Source: Microbispora hainanensis
Lineage (GTDB): Bacteria > Actinomycetota > Actinomycetes > Streptosporangiales > Streptosporangiaceae
Assembly: GCF_036186745.1 (NCBI RefSeq)
Contig: NZ_CP108086.1
Span: 1,240,001 to 1,304,000 of the forward strand
DNA length: 64,000 nt
Reading direction: 5' to 3'
Shown here: positions 25,451 to 34,928 of the stretch, in pieces
Numbering within the stretch: the first letter of the stretch is position 1
Layout of the letters: each line of letters starts with the position of its first letter
Made by a program: the position numbers and the translations under genes
The notes under the pieces: model-generated
The model's database searches: none
Seen by the model: only the letters and a program-made list of their open reading frames with translations
What the model was told of the DNA's origin: nothing

Positions 25451-25479
25451 GAAGGGCCCCGGGTAGCCCGAGGCCCTTC
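25451..25479 (-). terminator. terminator of the AICE integrase gene
   Basis: A 13-bp stem (GAAGGGCCCCGGG / CCCGAGGCCCTTC, one mismatch) with a TAG loop begins 16 bases after the int stop codon. Confidence 0.65.
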
Positions 25480-25773
25480 CAAGGTAACCCTGTCTCAGTC
25501 GTCCAGAGCGGCTGTGATCTTGTTGTTCGCCTGGAGTGCCTGGCCTTCCACGCACTTGGCGTAGACGCGTTGGAGAACCTCCACACTGTGCCCGGCACGC
25601 TGGGCGACCTCGGTTGCCGGAACGCCGATATTGAGCCAGAGCGAGACGGCCGCGTGCCGAAGGTCGTACGGCCGAGCAGCCAGCGGCGAGGCCGCCTGCT
25701 CCGGCCCGAAACCGATCGCCCGCGCCTCCTGCCAGATCCGAGAGATCGCCGAGGCGGTGTAGGGGCGGCCCTT

Positions 25774-27167
25774 GGGACTGTACGGTCTTCGGTGTAACTC
25801 CTGATCAAGGAGAACGCATCGATGACTACTGTGATCCAGGCATCGGAAGCGACGAATGACCTGGAGGACGCCGCGGTGGCGCGTAAGAAGCCGCAGGCCT
25901 CAGAGCAGGAACTGGTGGCCAAGCTGGTCGAGCAGGCCCGCGCTGATGGCCTGGAGCTGGTCGGCGACAACGGGCTGCTGGGCCGGCTGACCAAGCTGGT
26001 GCTGGAGTCCGCCTTGGAAGGCGAACTCACCGACCATCTCGGCTACGACAAGCACGAACGCGGCGCGAGCCAGACGGGCAACGCCCGGAACGGCACCCGT
26101 ACCAAGACGGTGATCACCGACGTCGGGCCCGTCGAGATCGATGTGCCGCGGGACCGGGACGCCAGCTTCGAGCCGAAGATCGTGGCCAAGCGGCAGCGGC
26201 GCCTGTCCGGCGTCGATGAGATGGTCATCTCGCTCGCTGCCAAGGGCCTGACCACGGGCGAGATCTCCGCGCACCTGGCCGAGGTGTACGGCGCGCAGGT
26301 ATCCAAGCAGACCATCTCCACCATCACCGACAAGGTGATCGAGGGCATGACCGAGTGGCAGAACCGGCCGCTCGACCCCGTCTACCCGGTGGTGTTCATC
26401 GACGCGATCCACGTGAAGATCCGCGATGGTCAGGTCGCCAATCGGCCCATCTACGTCGCCCTGGCTGTGACGGTCGACGGCGAACGCGACATCCTCGGCC
26501 TGTGGGCCGGTGACGGCGGTGAGGGCGCCAAGTTCTGGCTGCACGTGCTGACCGAGATCAAGAACCGCGGTGCGGGTGATGCGCTGATGGTGGTCTGCGA
26601 CGGGCTCAAGGGCCTGCCGCAGGCGATCGAGCAGGTCTGGCCCCAGGCGGTGGTGCAGACCTGTGTGGTGCACCTGCTGCGCGCCAGCTTCCGGTACGCC
26701 GCCCGCCAGCACTGGGACGCGATCGCCAAAGCGCTGCGGCCTGTTTACACAGCCCCGACCGAGGCGGCGGCGCTGGAGCGGTTCATGGAGTTCGCCGAGG
26801 CCTGGGGCAGCCGGTATCCGGCGATCGTGAAGCTGTGGGAGGACGCCTGGGCCGAGTTCGTGCCCTTCCTCAACTTCGATGCCGAGATCCGCCGGGTGAT
26901 CTGCTCGACGAACGCGATCGAGTCGGTCAACGCCCGCATCCGCCGGGCGGTCAAGGCCCGCGGCCACTTCCCCAACGAGCAGGCCGCGCTCAAGTGCGTC
27001 TACATGGCGATCATGAGTCTCGACCCCACGGGCAAGGGCCGCAAACGCTGGGTCACCCGCTGGAAGGCCGCCCTCAACGCCTTCGCCATCACCTTCGAAG
27101 GCCGGCTGTCCCCGGCCTCGCGATAGAAGAAATCAGCCGCGAGTTACACCGTTGACTGGACGGACCC
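25774..27167 (+). mobile_element. IS256-family insertion sequence (copy a)
   Basis: A 1,394-bp element with 26-bp terminal inverted repeats (20/26 matches, ending GGTGTAACT inwards). An exact 8-bp target duplication CGGCCCTT flanks it at 25766-25773 and 27168-27175. It is inserted in the integrase gene; removing it and one duplication restores TAKGRPYTASAIS in frame. Confidence 0.95.
25822..27126 (+). CDS. IS256-family (mutator-type) transposase
   Basis: The 434-aa DDE transposase has the first Asp in PVVFIDAIHVKIRDG, the second in MVVCDGLKGLPQAIEQVWPQAVVQTCVVHLLR, and the Glu in STNAIESVNARIRRAVKARGHFPN. The Cx2H-like VQTCVVH segment is typical. It is full length with the start eight codons inside the IR. 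Likely active. Confidence 0.96.
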   Translation: MTTVIQASEATNDLEDAAVARKKPQASEQELVAKLVEQARADGLELVGDNGLLGRLTKLVLESALEGELTDHLGYDKHERGASQTGNARNGTRTKTVITDVGPVEIDVPRDRDASFEPKIVAKRQRRLSGVDEMVISLAAKGLTTGEISAHLAEVYGAQVSKQTISTITDKVIEGMTEWQNRPLDPVYPVVFIDAIHVKIRDGQVANRPIYVALAVTVDGERDILGLWAGDGGEGAKFWLHVLTEIKNRGAGDALMVVCDGLKGLPQAIEQVWPQAVVQTCVVHLLRASFRYAARQHWDAIAKALRPVYTAPTEAAALERFMEFAEAWGSRYPAIVKLWEDAWAEFVPFLNFDAEIRRVICSTNAIESVNARIRRAVKARGHFPNEQAALKCVYMAIMSLDPTGKGRKRWVTRWKAALNAFAITFEGRLSPASR

Positions 27168-27634
27168 CGGCCCTTGGCGGTGCGGAACAGCCGGCCATCG
27201 TCGGCCACGCCGTACCGCTTGATGTGCTCTCTGAGGATCGCCACCAGGACCGGCGGGATCGGGATCGGGCGGGTTTCCCGCTCGGCCCGATGCTTAAGGC
27301 CACGCTCGTCGTGTGCCTCCCCCGAGTCGGTATAGCGCTTGTTCGCCTGTGGCCGCGCCTTCTCCAGCGTCAGCATGCCCCAGCCCTCATCGGGCAACTG
27401 GCAATTCTCCCGCCGGAGGCCCGCGGCTTCCTCAGGGCGCAGCGCGGCGTAGTACATGCACGCGTATAGAGCCATCATGCGCGGCCCGCGCGAGCGGCCG
27501 ACGTAGCTCACCGCGGCGAGCAGCGCCCCCGCCTGACGAGGGTTGACCACCGTCCGAGGGTCGACGGCTTCCGTCGACTTGGGCGGAGTCCACTTGATCT
27601 CGCGCAGCGGGTTGGAGGGCAAGACCTTCTCCTC

Positions 27635-28201
27635 AACGGCGAGCTCCAGGAGGTGATTGAGGACCTCTCGCTTACGCAGGACGGTGTTCGCCGCCGCCTT
27701 CTTACCGGCGAAGGTCACGGAGATTGCATCGAGGCCACGCCGGAGAACGCCGGCCTCTTGCAGGTCGGCCAGCGGAAGCGACGCGGTTTCCAGCCAGCGC
27801 AGGACGGCCGCCCGGTTTCTGGGCAGCTCCGCGCGCCGGTCTGCCGGGAGCAGGGCGTGATCCCGCAGCACCTCGCGCAGTTCCGCGTCGTCAGGCTTAC
27901 CCGGCAGGTCCTTGACGAAGGCAGGGACGAGAGCCATCAGGGCATACGTGTCAGTCTCCCGAGTACGCGCGGCCGATGCCTTCCATCGTCGCGCCACGTA
28001 CTCCTGAGCGAAGCTCAAGACGGTTGGGCCGAGGTCGGACGGAGGCTCCATCATCGACTCAGGGAGGCCGGTCGCGATGTCGAACGCCTCGCCGTCCTTC
28101 GCCGCCCGCCGCAGGTCACTCAGGAAGCTGTTCGCCAGCTCCTTGGTCCGGAAGGTCTTGGACTTCACCTTCCCCGCGACCTTCCAGCGAGTGACATACG
28201 A
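27635..28201. repeat. left copy of a 567-bp direct repeat (IS1634 target duplication)
   Basis: It is a segment of the integrase gene that abuts the left end of IS1634 copy a. The same 567 bases recur at 29865-30431 directly after the right end. Boundaries are exact: the base before this copy and the base after the other copy differ. Confidence 0.95.
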
Positions 28202-29864
28202 CCTGACTTGGCTCACGTTTCAAGATTGTCGCTGAGCGCGAGGCGTTGACCTCGTGGTTCCCCGTCGGGAACGGCGAAAAGTGCGCACTAAATCGATCAT
28301 GTCTCTACCCTGGTGGCCGTGTCTCCGTACGTGCGGACGGTGAAGACGGCCTCAGGCGCCCGGGCGGTGCAGATCGTCTACTCCTCCCGCCGCGGATCGC
28401 GGGAGATCGAGCACATCGGGTCGGCGCACGACGACGCCGAGTTGGAGACGCTCAGGGCGGTGGCGCGTCAGCGGCTGGCCGCCGGCCAGCAGGAACTGGA
28501 CCTGGGGCTGGACGATGGGCCGATGGCGGGCGGGCCGCTGGAGATCGTCAGCTCGCGGATGGAACACCTGTGGGACGCGCTGTCCCGCGCCTACGACACG
28601 CTGGGGTTTGCTGCCGCGGCCGGGGGCGATGAGGTGTTCCGGCAGCTGGTGCTCGCGCGGGTGATCGAACCGACGAGCAAGCACGACAGCCTGCGCGTGC
28701 TCGGCGAGGCCGGGATCGATGCGGTGTCGTATGCCACGGTGAAGCGCCGCCTGCCGGACTACGCCGCACCGCAGTGGCGCCAGGCCCTGGCCGGTGCATG
28801 CGCGGCCCACACCCGCCTCGGGCCGGCCAGCCTGGTCCTCTACGACGTGTCAACCTTGTACTTCGAGACCGACGCCGGGGATGGGTTCCGCGAGCCGGGC
28901 TTTTCCAAGGAACGCCGCCTGGACCCGCAGATCACGATCGGGCTGCTCACCGACTCCTCCGGGTTCCCGCTCATGGTGACCGCCTTCGAGGGCAACAAGG
29001 CCGAGACCCACACCATGCTCCCGGTGATCGAAGGGTTCATGGCGGCCCACCACCTGCCGGACGTCACGATCGTGGCCGACGCCGGGATGATCTCCGAGGC
29101 GAACAAGCAGGCCATCGAAGCCGCTGGGCTGTCGTTCATCCTCGGCATGAAGATCCCCGAGGTGCCGTATGTGGTCAAGCAGTGGCGGCGCGAGCACCCC
29201 GGCACCCCGATCCCCGACGGGCACATCTTCATCCAGCCCTGGCCGTCGGGATCGAGCCGGCCCCGCCGCGACCAGATGATCTACTACCAGTACCGGGCAG
29301 AGCGGGCCCGGCGCACCCTGCGCGGCATCGACGAGCAGGTCGCCAAGGCCCAGCGCGCCGTCGACGGGCAGGCGCCGGTCAAGCGCAACCGGTTCATCAG
29401 GCTGTCCGGCGCTACCAAGAGCGTCAACACCGAGCTGGTGGACAAGGCCAAGGCCCTGGCCGGGCTCAAGGGCTACATCACCAATCTCGCCGCCTGCCCG
29501 GACGGGACGCCCATCACCGCCGAGTTCGTCATCAGCTCCTACCATCGGCTGTTCGAGATCGAAAAGTCCTTCCGGATGAGCAAGCACGACCTCAAAGCAC
29601 GGCCGATCTACCACCACAAACGCGAGTCCATCGACGCGCACCTGACGATCGTGTTCGCCGCCCTGGCGGTCGGCCGGTGGATCGAGGCACGGACCGGATG
29701 GTCGATCAAGAAGTTCGTCCGCACCGCCCGCCGCTATCGCACCGTCCGAATCCAAGCCGGCAACCACGTCCTGACCGCCGCCGACCCTCTGCCCACCGAC
29801 CTACGCAACGCCCTCAAGCGGATCCGCAGCCCCGAAGGTGCGCACTAAATTGAGCCAACTCAGG
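28202..29864 (+). mobile_element. IS1634-family insertion sequence (copy a)
   Basis: A 1,663-bp element with termini CCTGACTTGGCTCA / TGAGCCAACTCAGG (14-bp inverted repeat, one mismatch). A GTGCGCACTAAAT motif is repeated directly near both ends. It is flanked by a 567-bp target duplication inside int. Copy b at 56132-58951 has the same length once its IS630 insert is removed. Confidence 0.93.
28313..29848 (+). CDS. IS1634-family transposase
   Basis: The 511-aa DDE transposase has ASLVLYDVSTLYFET (first Asp), VTIVADAGMISEANKQAIEAAGLSFILG (second Asp) and YHRLFEIEKSFRMSKHDLKARPIYHH (Glu in a YREKE-like motif). The HLTIVFAALAVGRWIE tail is typical of the IS4-related IS1634 group. GTG 28313 starts it. 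The reading frame is intact, and it may have moved recently because copy b is nearly identical. Confidence 0.93.
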   Translation: MAVSPYVRTVKTASGARAVQIVYSSRRGSREIEHIGSAHDDAELETLRAVARQRLAAGQQELDLGLDDGPMAGGPLEIVSSRMEHLWDALSRAYDTLGFAAAAGGDEVFRQLVLARVIEPTSKHDSLRVLGEAGIDAVSYATVKRRLPDYAAPQWRQALAGACAAHTRLGPASLVLYDVSTLYFETDAGDGFREPGFSKERRLDPQITIGLLTDSSGFPLMVTAFEGNKAETHTMLPVIEGFMAAHHLPDVTIVADAGMISEANKQAIEAAGLSFILGMKIPEVPYVVKQWRREHPGTPIPDGHIFIQPWPSGSSRPRRDQMIYYQYRAERARRTLRGIDEQVAKAQRAVDGQAPVKRNRFIRLSGATKSVNTELVDKAKALAGLKGYITNLAACPDGTPITAEFVISSYHRLFEIEKSFRMSKHDLKARPIYHHKRESIDAHLTIVFAALAVGRWIEARTGWSIKKFVRTARRYRTVRIQAGNHVLTAADPLPTDLRNALKRIRSPEGAH

Positions 29865-30431
29865 AACGGCGAGCTCCAGGAGGTGATTGAGGACCTCTCG
29901 CTTACGCAGGACGGTGTTCGCCGCCGCCTTCTTACCGGCGAAGGTCACGGAGATTGCATCGAGGCCACGCCGGAGAACGCCGGCCTCTTGCAGGTCGGCC
30001 AGCGGAAGCGACGCGGTTTCCAGCCAGCGCAGGACGGCCGCCCGGTTTCTGGGCAGCTCCGCGCGCCGGTCTGCCGGGAGCAGGGCGTGATCCCGCAGCA
30101 CCTCGCGCAGTTCCGCGTCGTCAGGCTTACCCGGCAGGTCCTTGACGAAGGCAGGGACGAGAGCCATCAGGGCATACGTGTCAGTCTCCCGAGTACGCGC
30201 GGCCGATGCCTTCCATCGTCGCGCCACGTACTCCTGAGCGAAGCTCAAGACGGTTGGGCCGAGGTCGGACGGAGGCTCCATCATCGACTCAGGGAGGCCG
30301 GTCGCGATGTCGAACGCCTCGCCGTCCTTCGCCGCCCGCCGCAGGTCACTCAGGAAGCTGTTCGCCAGCTCCTTGGTCCGGAAGGTCTTGGACTTCACCT
30401 TCCCCGCGACCTTCCAGCGAGTGACATACGA
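29865..30431. repeat. right copy of the 567-bp direct repeat (IS1634 target duplication)
   Basis: Same sequence as 27635-28201. It continues without a break into the native start of int at 30494. Confidence 0.95.
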
Positions 30432-30737
30432 CGGCGTCTTACTTGTCGGGTTACGCCGGATCTCCCAGAACTTCACGTCATAGCTGGTGTTCACGCGGCC
30501 CTACCTTCTTGAGTGCGAGCGCGCTCCGGTTGGTGTAGAAGATCGGGGTGTGCGAACGAGGCAGGGATGGCTCTCACGCTGGCTGCCCTCGATGGCAAGG
30601 GAGGCTCGGCCCCCTGCCTCGTCGCTTCTCCTTGACCGCTGATTAGGCACTGCGATTGATCGCTATGTAGGGCATGGACGGCGAGGAGAGGCTGCATGGC
30701 AGTGACGGGAGAGGAAGGAGTGGCATGGCCGTCGCTG

Positions 30738-32200
30738 GAGGTTGTCCCGTAGCTCGTAGAACTTGAAGTGGCGGTCCCCGCCTCGGGCCCTACCTGGTGG
30801 TAGGTCTCGAGCAATCGCCAAATCACTCCGAGTAAGGAGACGGGGACCGTGAGCAAGACCTACCAGAACAACCGCCGACGCGCCCAGCAAGCCGCCGAAG
30901 ACGTGGCCGTTCCGCATACCGTGAGCGTGGCCATGGAGCAGATCGCCGCCTCGATGAAGGACGGCCTGCTCGCGCTGGCTGTGCAGTCCGGCCTGGCCGT
31001 GATGTTCGCGATGCTGGAGGAAGACGTCACCGCGCTGTGCGGTCCCCGGGGCAAGCACAACCCCGACCGCCTCGCGGTCCGGCATGGCAGCGACGCCGGA
31101 TCGGTGGTGCTGGGCGGCCGCAGGCTGCCGATCCGCCGCCCCCGGGTGCGCACCGCAGACGGCGCAGGCGAGGTCGCCATCCCGGCCTATGAACTGTTCT
31201 CCTCCACTGAGATCCTCGATGAGATGGCGCTCGGCAAGATGCTCGGCAAGCTCTCCACCCGCCGCTACCGGCTCGGGCTTGAGCCGGTCGGCGGCGCCGT
31301 CGAGCGCTCCTCCACCGGCACGTCCAAGTCGGCGATCTCGCGACGCTTCGTCGTCGCCACCGAGCGCGCCCTGGCGGAGTTGATGTCGGCCGATCTGTCC
31401 GGGCTGGATCTGGCCGCCCTCATGCTGGACGGGGTGCACTTCGGCGAGCACACCTGCATCGTGGCGCTGGGGATCGGCATCGACGGCACCAAGCACCCTC
31501 TTGCGTTGGTGGAGGGCTCCACCGAGAACGCCACCCTGGCCCGCGAGTTGATCGTCGGCCTGCGTGAGCGCGGCCTGAACGTCACCCGCCCGATCCTGGT
31601 CGTGCTCGACGGCTCCAAAGCGCTGCGCCGGGCGGTACTGGATGTGTTCGACCACCCGGTGATTCAGCGCTGTCAGCTCCACAAGATCAGGAATGTCCGG
31701 GACAAGCTCCCTGAGAAGCTACGCGCTGTGGCCGAGAAGCGGATGCGCGACGCCTACCACGCCGATACCCCGCTCGCCGCCGAAGCCAAGCTGACCACGC
31801 TGGCCGCTGAACTGGACAAGAAGTATCCCGGAGCCGCGGCCTCGCTGCGAGAGGGAATGGACGAGACGCTGACCATCCTGCGGCTGGACGTGCCACCGAC
31901 ACTCGCACGCTCGCTGCGCTCGACCAACCCCATCGAATCGATGATCTCCATCTGCCGCGACCACGCCGCCAACGTCAAGAACTGGAAGGACGGGCAGATG
32001 GCGCTGCGCTGGTGCGCGGCCGGCATGACCGAAGCCACCAAGCAGTTCCGCCGCGTCAACGGCTTCCTGCACCTGCCCACACTCCGCAGCGCGCTTGACC
32101 GGCACGTCGCAGCCCAGAACCCGACCTCAAACTGCTACAACGAGAACGTCGCCTGACCGCGGGACCGCCGATCAAGTTCCACGAACGTCGGGACATCCTC
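30738..32200 (+). mobile_element. IS256-family insertion sequence (copy b, distinct type)
   Basis: A 1,463-bp element whose ends begin GAGGTTGTCCCG and GAGGATGTCCCG. The inverted similarity extends about 45 bp inwards (for example AACTTGA, GGCGGTCCC). An exact 8-bp target duplication CGTCGCTG lies at 30730-30737 and 32201-32208. It sits in codon 4 of the IS110 transposase. Confidence 0.93.
30849..32156 (+). CDS. IS256-family transposase
   Basis: The 435-aa mutator-type transposase has ALMLDGVHFGEHTCIVALGI (first Asp), ILVVLDGSKALRRAVLDVF (second Asp), IQRCQLHKIRNVRDKLP and SLRSTNPIESMISICRDH (Glu). GTG 30849 follows AAGGAGA. It differs clearly from the transposase of copy a, being closer to the ISL-like subgroup with an inverted RCQLHK motif. 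Intact. Confidence 0.94.
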   Translation: MSKTYQNNRRRAQQAAEDVAVPHTVSVAMEQIAASMKDGLLALAVQSGLAVMFAMLEEDVTALCGPRGKHNPDRLAVRHGSDAGSVVLGGRRLPIRRPRVRTADGAGEVAIPAYELFSSTEILDEMALGKMLGKLSTRRYRLGLEPVGGAVERSSTGTSKSAISRRFVVATERALAELMSADLSGLDLAALMLDGVHFGEHTCIVALGIGIDGTKHPLALVEGSTENATLARELIVGLRERGLNVTRPILVVLDGSKALRRAVLDVFDHPVIQRCQLHKIRNVRDKLPEKLRAVAEKRMRDAYHADTPLAAEAKLTTLAAELDKKYPGAAASLREGMDETLTILRLDVPPTLARSLRSTNPIESMISICRDHAANVKNWKDGQMALRWCAAGMTEATKQFRRVNGFLHLPTLRSALDRHVAAQNPTSNCYNENVA

Positions 32201-33188
32201 CGTCGCTGTAGGTATCGACGTTTCCAAGGAGTTCCACTGGGCCGAGATCAAGGTCGCTGAGACCGGGAAGGTGCTGCTCAGCCGCCGCTTCGACAACGCC
32301 CCCGGTGCCATTGGCGAGCTGATCGAGCACATCACCGTCGCGCAGGCCGAGCACGGCCCGGCCACTGTCGGGATCGACGTGCTGGGTGGTATCGCCGGCC
32401 TGCTGGAGGCGATGCTGCTGCACGCGGGCCTTGCCGTGGTCCATGTGCCGGGGATGGCGGTCAACCGGGCACGGCGCGCCACCGTGGGCGGGGAGCGCAA
32501 GAGCGACCCCAAGGACGCCCGCGTGATCGCCGATCAGGTGCGCATGCGCGATGACCTGCGACCAGTGCAGCCGGGCCGGGAACTGGACGCCGAACTGCGG
32601 CTGCTGGTCGGCCGGCGTGCGGAGCTGGTCACCGACGCCACCCGGCGGGCCGCCCGCCTGCGGGATCTGCTCACCTCGATCCACCCCGGCCTGGAGCGAG
32701 TGGTCGATGTCACCGGCAAGCTCGGTCTCCACCTGCTGACCCGCTTCGTCACTCCGGCCGAGATCCGCGACGCCGGGCTGGAGGACGTACTGGCCCATCT
32801 GCGCCAGGTGCGGCATGTGAAGGCGTCGATGGTCCGAGCGCTGGCCGAGGCGGCGATCGACGCCGCGGCAGCCCAGCACATCGCCGTCCCCGGGCAGACG
32901 GTGGCTGCGGACATCATCCGCGACCTGGCGGCCGAAGCGCTGGCCGGACGTGAACGGCTGGCCCAGCTCGATGCGCGCATCCAGGAGGTGCTGGCGCGCC
33001 ACCCTGATGCGGCCCTCATCCTCAGCCTGCCGGGGATGGGGGCGACCCTGACTGCGGAGTTCCTCGCCGAAACCGGCGGCATCGCCCGATTCGCCAGCCC
33101 CGACCAGCTCGCCTCGGCCGCGGGCCTGGCCCCGGTGCTCAAGCAGTCGGGCAAGGTCTGAACCGCGCCGAGTTTCGTGGAGGCCGGG

Positions 33189-34124
33189 TTAGCTGGCTGG
33201 GGTGAGGATAGCCGTGGCGGTTTGTGTTCGGTAGTGGGTCTCGAATTCGGCTGGTGGGAGGTCGTTGCAGGCGCTGTGGAGGCGCCGGTTGTTGTACCAG
33301 TCGACCCATTCCATGGTGGCGATCTCGACGTCGTCCAGGCCGTTCCACGGGCCGCGCCGGTGGATCAGCTCGGTTTTGTACAGCCCGATGGTGCTTTCGG
33401 CCAGGGCGTTGTCATAGCTGTCCCCACGGGAGCCGACCGAGCAGACCGCCCCGGCACCCGACAGGCGCTCGGTGTAGCGAATCGACAGATACTGGCAGCC
33501 GCGGTCGGAGTGGTGCACCAGCCCTTCCAGCCGCCGTCCGTCTCCGCGACGCCAGATGGCCATCTCCAGCGCGTCCAGCGCCAGGTCGGTGCGCAGATGA
33601 TCGGCCAGACGCCAGCCGACGATCATCCGCGAGAACGCGTCGATCACCAGCGCCGCGTACACGAACCCCGACGCGGTGGGGATGTAGGTCAGGTCGGCGA
33701 CCCACAACCGGTTCGGGGCGGGGGCGGTGAAGTCGCGTTTGACCAGGTCTTCGGTCCGCTCGGTGAGGGCTTCGGAGATCGTTGTCGTGGGCCGCTTGTG
33801 ATCCCCGCGCACCGCCCCGGCAAGCCCCAGGCGCTTCATCAGCCGGGCCACGGTGCACCGCGCCACGCGGGTGCCGCGCCGGTTGAGCTCTTTCCACATC
33901 TTGCGCACGCCATACACCTCGAAGTTCTCGTTCCACACCGTGGTGATCTCGGCCATGAGCTGGGCGTCCCGCACCGCCCTCGCGGAGGGCGGGCGGGACT
34001 TGGCCGCGTAGTACGTCGACGTCGCCACCTGCAACACTTGGCAGATCGGCTCGACGCCGAAAGCGCCGCGGTGAGCGTCGATGAAGGCAACTACCTGGGC
34101 GGCCGTGGGTCGAGTTCGGCCGCG
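33189..34124 (-). CDS. IS3-family transposase orfB (copy A)
   Basis: The rve integrase core has LWVADLTYIPTASGFVYAALVIDAFSRMIVGW (first Asp), HHSDRGCQYLS (second Asp) and NALAESTIGLYKTELI (Glu). It is read as the continuation of orfA after a frameshift. Here the T-run at the shift site has five rather than six T, so an ordinary -1 slip would not join the frames. The copy may be unable to make the fusion transposase. Confidence 0.85.
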   Translation of the reverse strand, partial: RGRTRPTAAQVVAFIDAHRGAFGVEPICQVLQVATSTYYAAKSRPPSARAVRDAQLMAEITTVWNENFEVYGVRKMWKELNRRGTRVARCTVARLMKRLGLAGAVRGDHKRPTTTISEALTERTEDLVKRDFTAPAPNRLWVADLTYIPTASGFVYAALVIDAFSRMIVGWRLADHLRTDLALDALEMAIWRRGDGRRLEGLVHHSDRGCQYLSIRYTERLSGAGAVCSVGSRGDSYDNALAESTIGLYKTELIHRRGPWNGLDDVEIATMEWVDWYNNRRLHSACNDLPPAEFETHYRTQTATAILTPAS

Positions 34125-34129
34125 AAAAA

Positions 34130-34410
34130 GCGGCCGCGGCCTTGAGGATCTCGTTGGCGCGGCGCAGCTCGCGCACCTCACGCTCCAGCTCGGCGATCCG
34201 CTGCGCATCAGCGGTCGAGGTGCCGGGACGCTGTCCCTCGTCGATCTCGGCCTGGCGCACCCACCCGCGCAGCGCCTCGCGGTGAACACCGAGCTGATCG
34301 GCCACCCGGGCGATCGCGCCGGGGGCACCGCCGGTCTGCCGGCGAACCTCAAACACCATCCGGACCGCGCGCTCTCGAAGCTCTTGGGGATACTTCCTCG
34401 GGGCTGGCAT
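34130..34410 (-). CDS. IS3-family transposase orfA (copy A, frame altered at its end)
   Basis: The HTH protein reads KYPQELRERAVRMVFEVRRQTGGAPGAIARVADQLGVHREALRGWVRQAEID followed by a leucine zipper (IAELEREVRELRRANEILK). In copies B and C it stops just after the T-run. Here the missing T shifts the reading into a long meaningless frame. Confidence 0.75.
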
Positions 34411-34736
34411 CGTGACGTGATTCTCCCTTCCGCCAGCAGATGATGCTGGCTTCAGGGCCTCCACGAAAGTCGGAGTGGTTCAGTCCGCTACTTGCAGCGC
34501 GCCACGGCAGGCAACAAGGCCCTCAAGCGGGTCTTCTACCAGTCGGCCTTCATCGCTATCAGCTGCGACCCGGCCAGCCGGGCCTTCTACGACCGCAAAC
34601 GCGCCGCAGGCAAACGGCATCACCAGGCCCTCATCGCCCTGGCCCGCCGCCGTGTCAACGTCCTGCACGCGATTCTGCGGCACAGGAGGCCGTACGACCC
34701 TAGCCATGTCCGGGCTGCGGTGGCTTGACAAAAGCA

Positions 34737-34928
34737 TTAGGCAGCCTCCCGCAGAGACTCCAGCCATGCCATGAGGTCGCTCCTATAGACGTAGAGATCT
34801 CCGTTGGGCAGCTTCACGCAGACAGGGGCGCGGCCCAGCTCGCGCCAGCGGTAGAACGTGCGGCGGGAGACGCCGCCCAGTTCGTCGAGAACCTGCTGTA
34901 GCGGCATCAGCTCATCGCGCCCAGCCAT
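34737..34928 (-). CDS. xis: AICE excisionase-type HTH protein
   Basis: The 63-aa AlpA/MerR-like winged HTH reads LMPLQQVLDELGGVSRRTFYRWRELGRAP...LPNGDLYVYRSDLMAWLESL. Its start overlaps the rep stop by one base (coupled). In the native element it directly precedes int; only IS110 now separates them. It should direct excision together with Int. Confidence 0.85.
   Translation of the reverse strand: MAGRDELMPLQQVLDELGGVSRRTFYRWRELGRAPVCVKLPNGDLYVYRSDLMAWLESLREAA

Larger units (their letters stand above)
25495..30494 (-). pseudogene. int: AICE tyrosine integrase, split by IS256 and IS1634 insertions
   Basis: Three pieces rejoin to a 455-codon frame: 30494-30432 plus one copy of the 567-bp duplication, 27634-27176, and 25773-25495. 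The N-terminus begins with GTG 30494 (RBS AAGGTAGG) and has the SYVTRWKVAGK...TKELANSFLSDLR arm-binding domain. An SAM-like core-binding domain follows, then the catalytic domain with YYAALRPEEAAGLR (Arg I), YDLRHAAVSLWL (HxxR) and VLQRVYAKC (Tyr). The gene reads towards tRNA-Arg and its stop is followed by a terminator. As it stands no single open frame gives an intact recombinase, so the element should not excise by its own enzyme. Confidence 0.9.
33159..34482 (-). mobile_element. IS3-family insertion sequence (copy A)
   Basis: 1,324 bp with ends TGAACCGCGCCGAGTTTCGT and the inverted TGAACCACTCCGACTTTCGT. The 3-bp target duplication is GTC (33156-33158, 34483-34485). It is inserted in the IS110 transposase. 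It is the most diverged of the three related copies A, B and C. Confidence 0.95.
30725..34729 (+). pseudogene. IS110-family transposase, split by two insertions
   Basis: ATG 30725 (RBS GAAGGAG) encodes MAVA and then IS256 copy b interrupts. The frame resumes at 32209 with VGIDVSKEFHWAEIKV and continues through SDPKDARVIADQ (DEDD catalytic residues) to LAPVLKQSGKV, where IS3 copy A interrupts at 33159. It resumes at 34483 with RYLQRATAGNKALKRVFYQSAFIA and ends TGA 34727-34729. Both rejoined junctions are in frame. The protein would be a normal RuvC-like DEDD recombinase. Confidence 0.85.
30650..34735 (+). mobile_element. IS110-family element carrying an IS256 and an IS3 insertion
   Basis: Borders are approximate. 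The 8-mer ATTAGGCA occurs at 30642-30649 and again at 34736-34743, at the point where the xis gene ends, and may mark the insertion point between int and xis. There are no terminal inverted repeats, as usual for IS110. A CGAGGCAGGG/CCCTGCCTCG inverted repeat lies just left, at about 30558-30621. Confidence 0.6.

Noticed and set aside
24600-25500. A copy of the tRNA-Arg 3' end as attachment site
   Set aside because: I found no repeat of the GGTTCGAATCCTGCC segment in this part or elsewhere in the window by reading; the partner site is probably beyond 64,000.
25774-27175. Two adjacent unrelated integrase fragments
   Set aside because: The fragments at 25,495-25,773 and 27,176-28,201 are one gene: removal of IS256 and one 8-bp duplication restores the frame.
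27635-30431. Segmental duplication of int by unequal crossing over
   Set aside because: The repeat borders coincide exactly with the IS1634 ends on both sides, which fits a transposition target duplication better.
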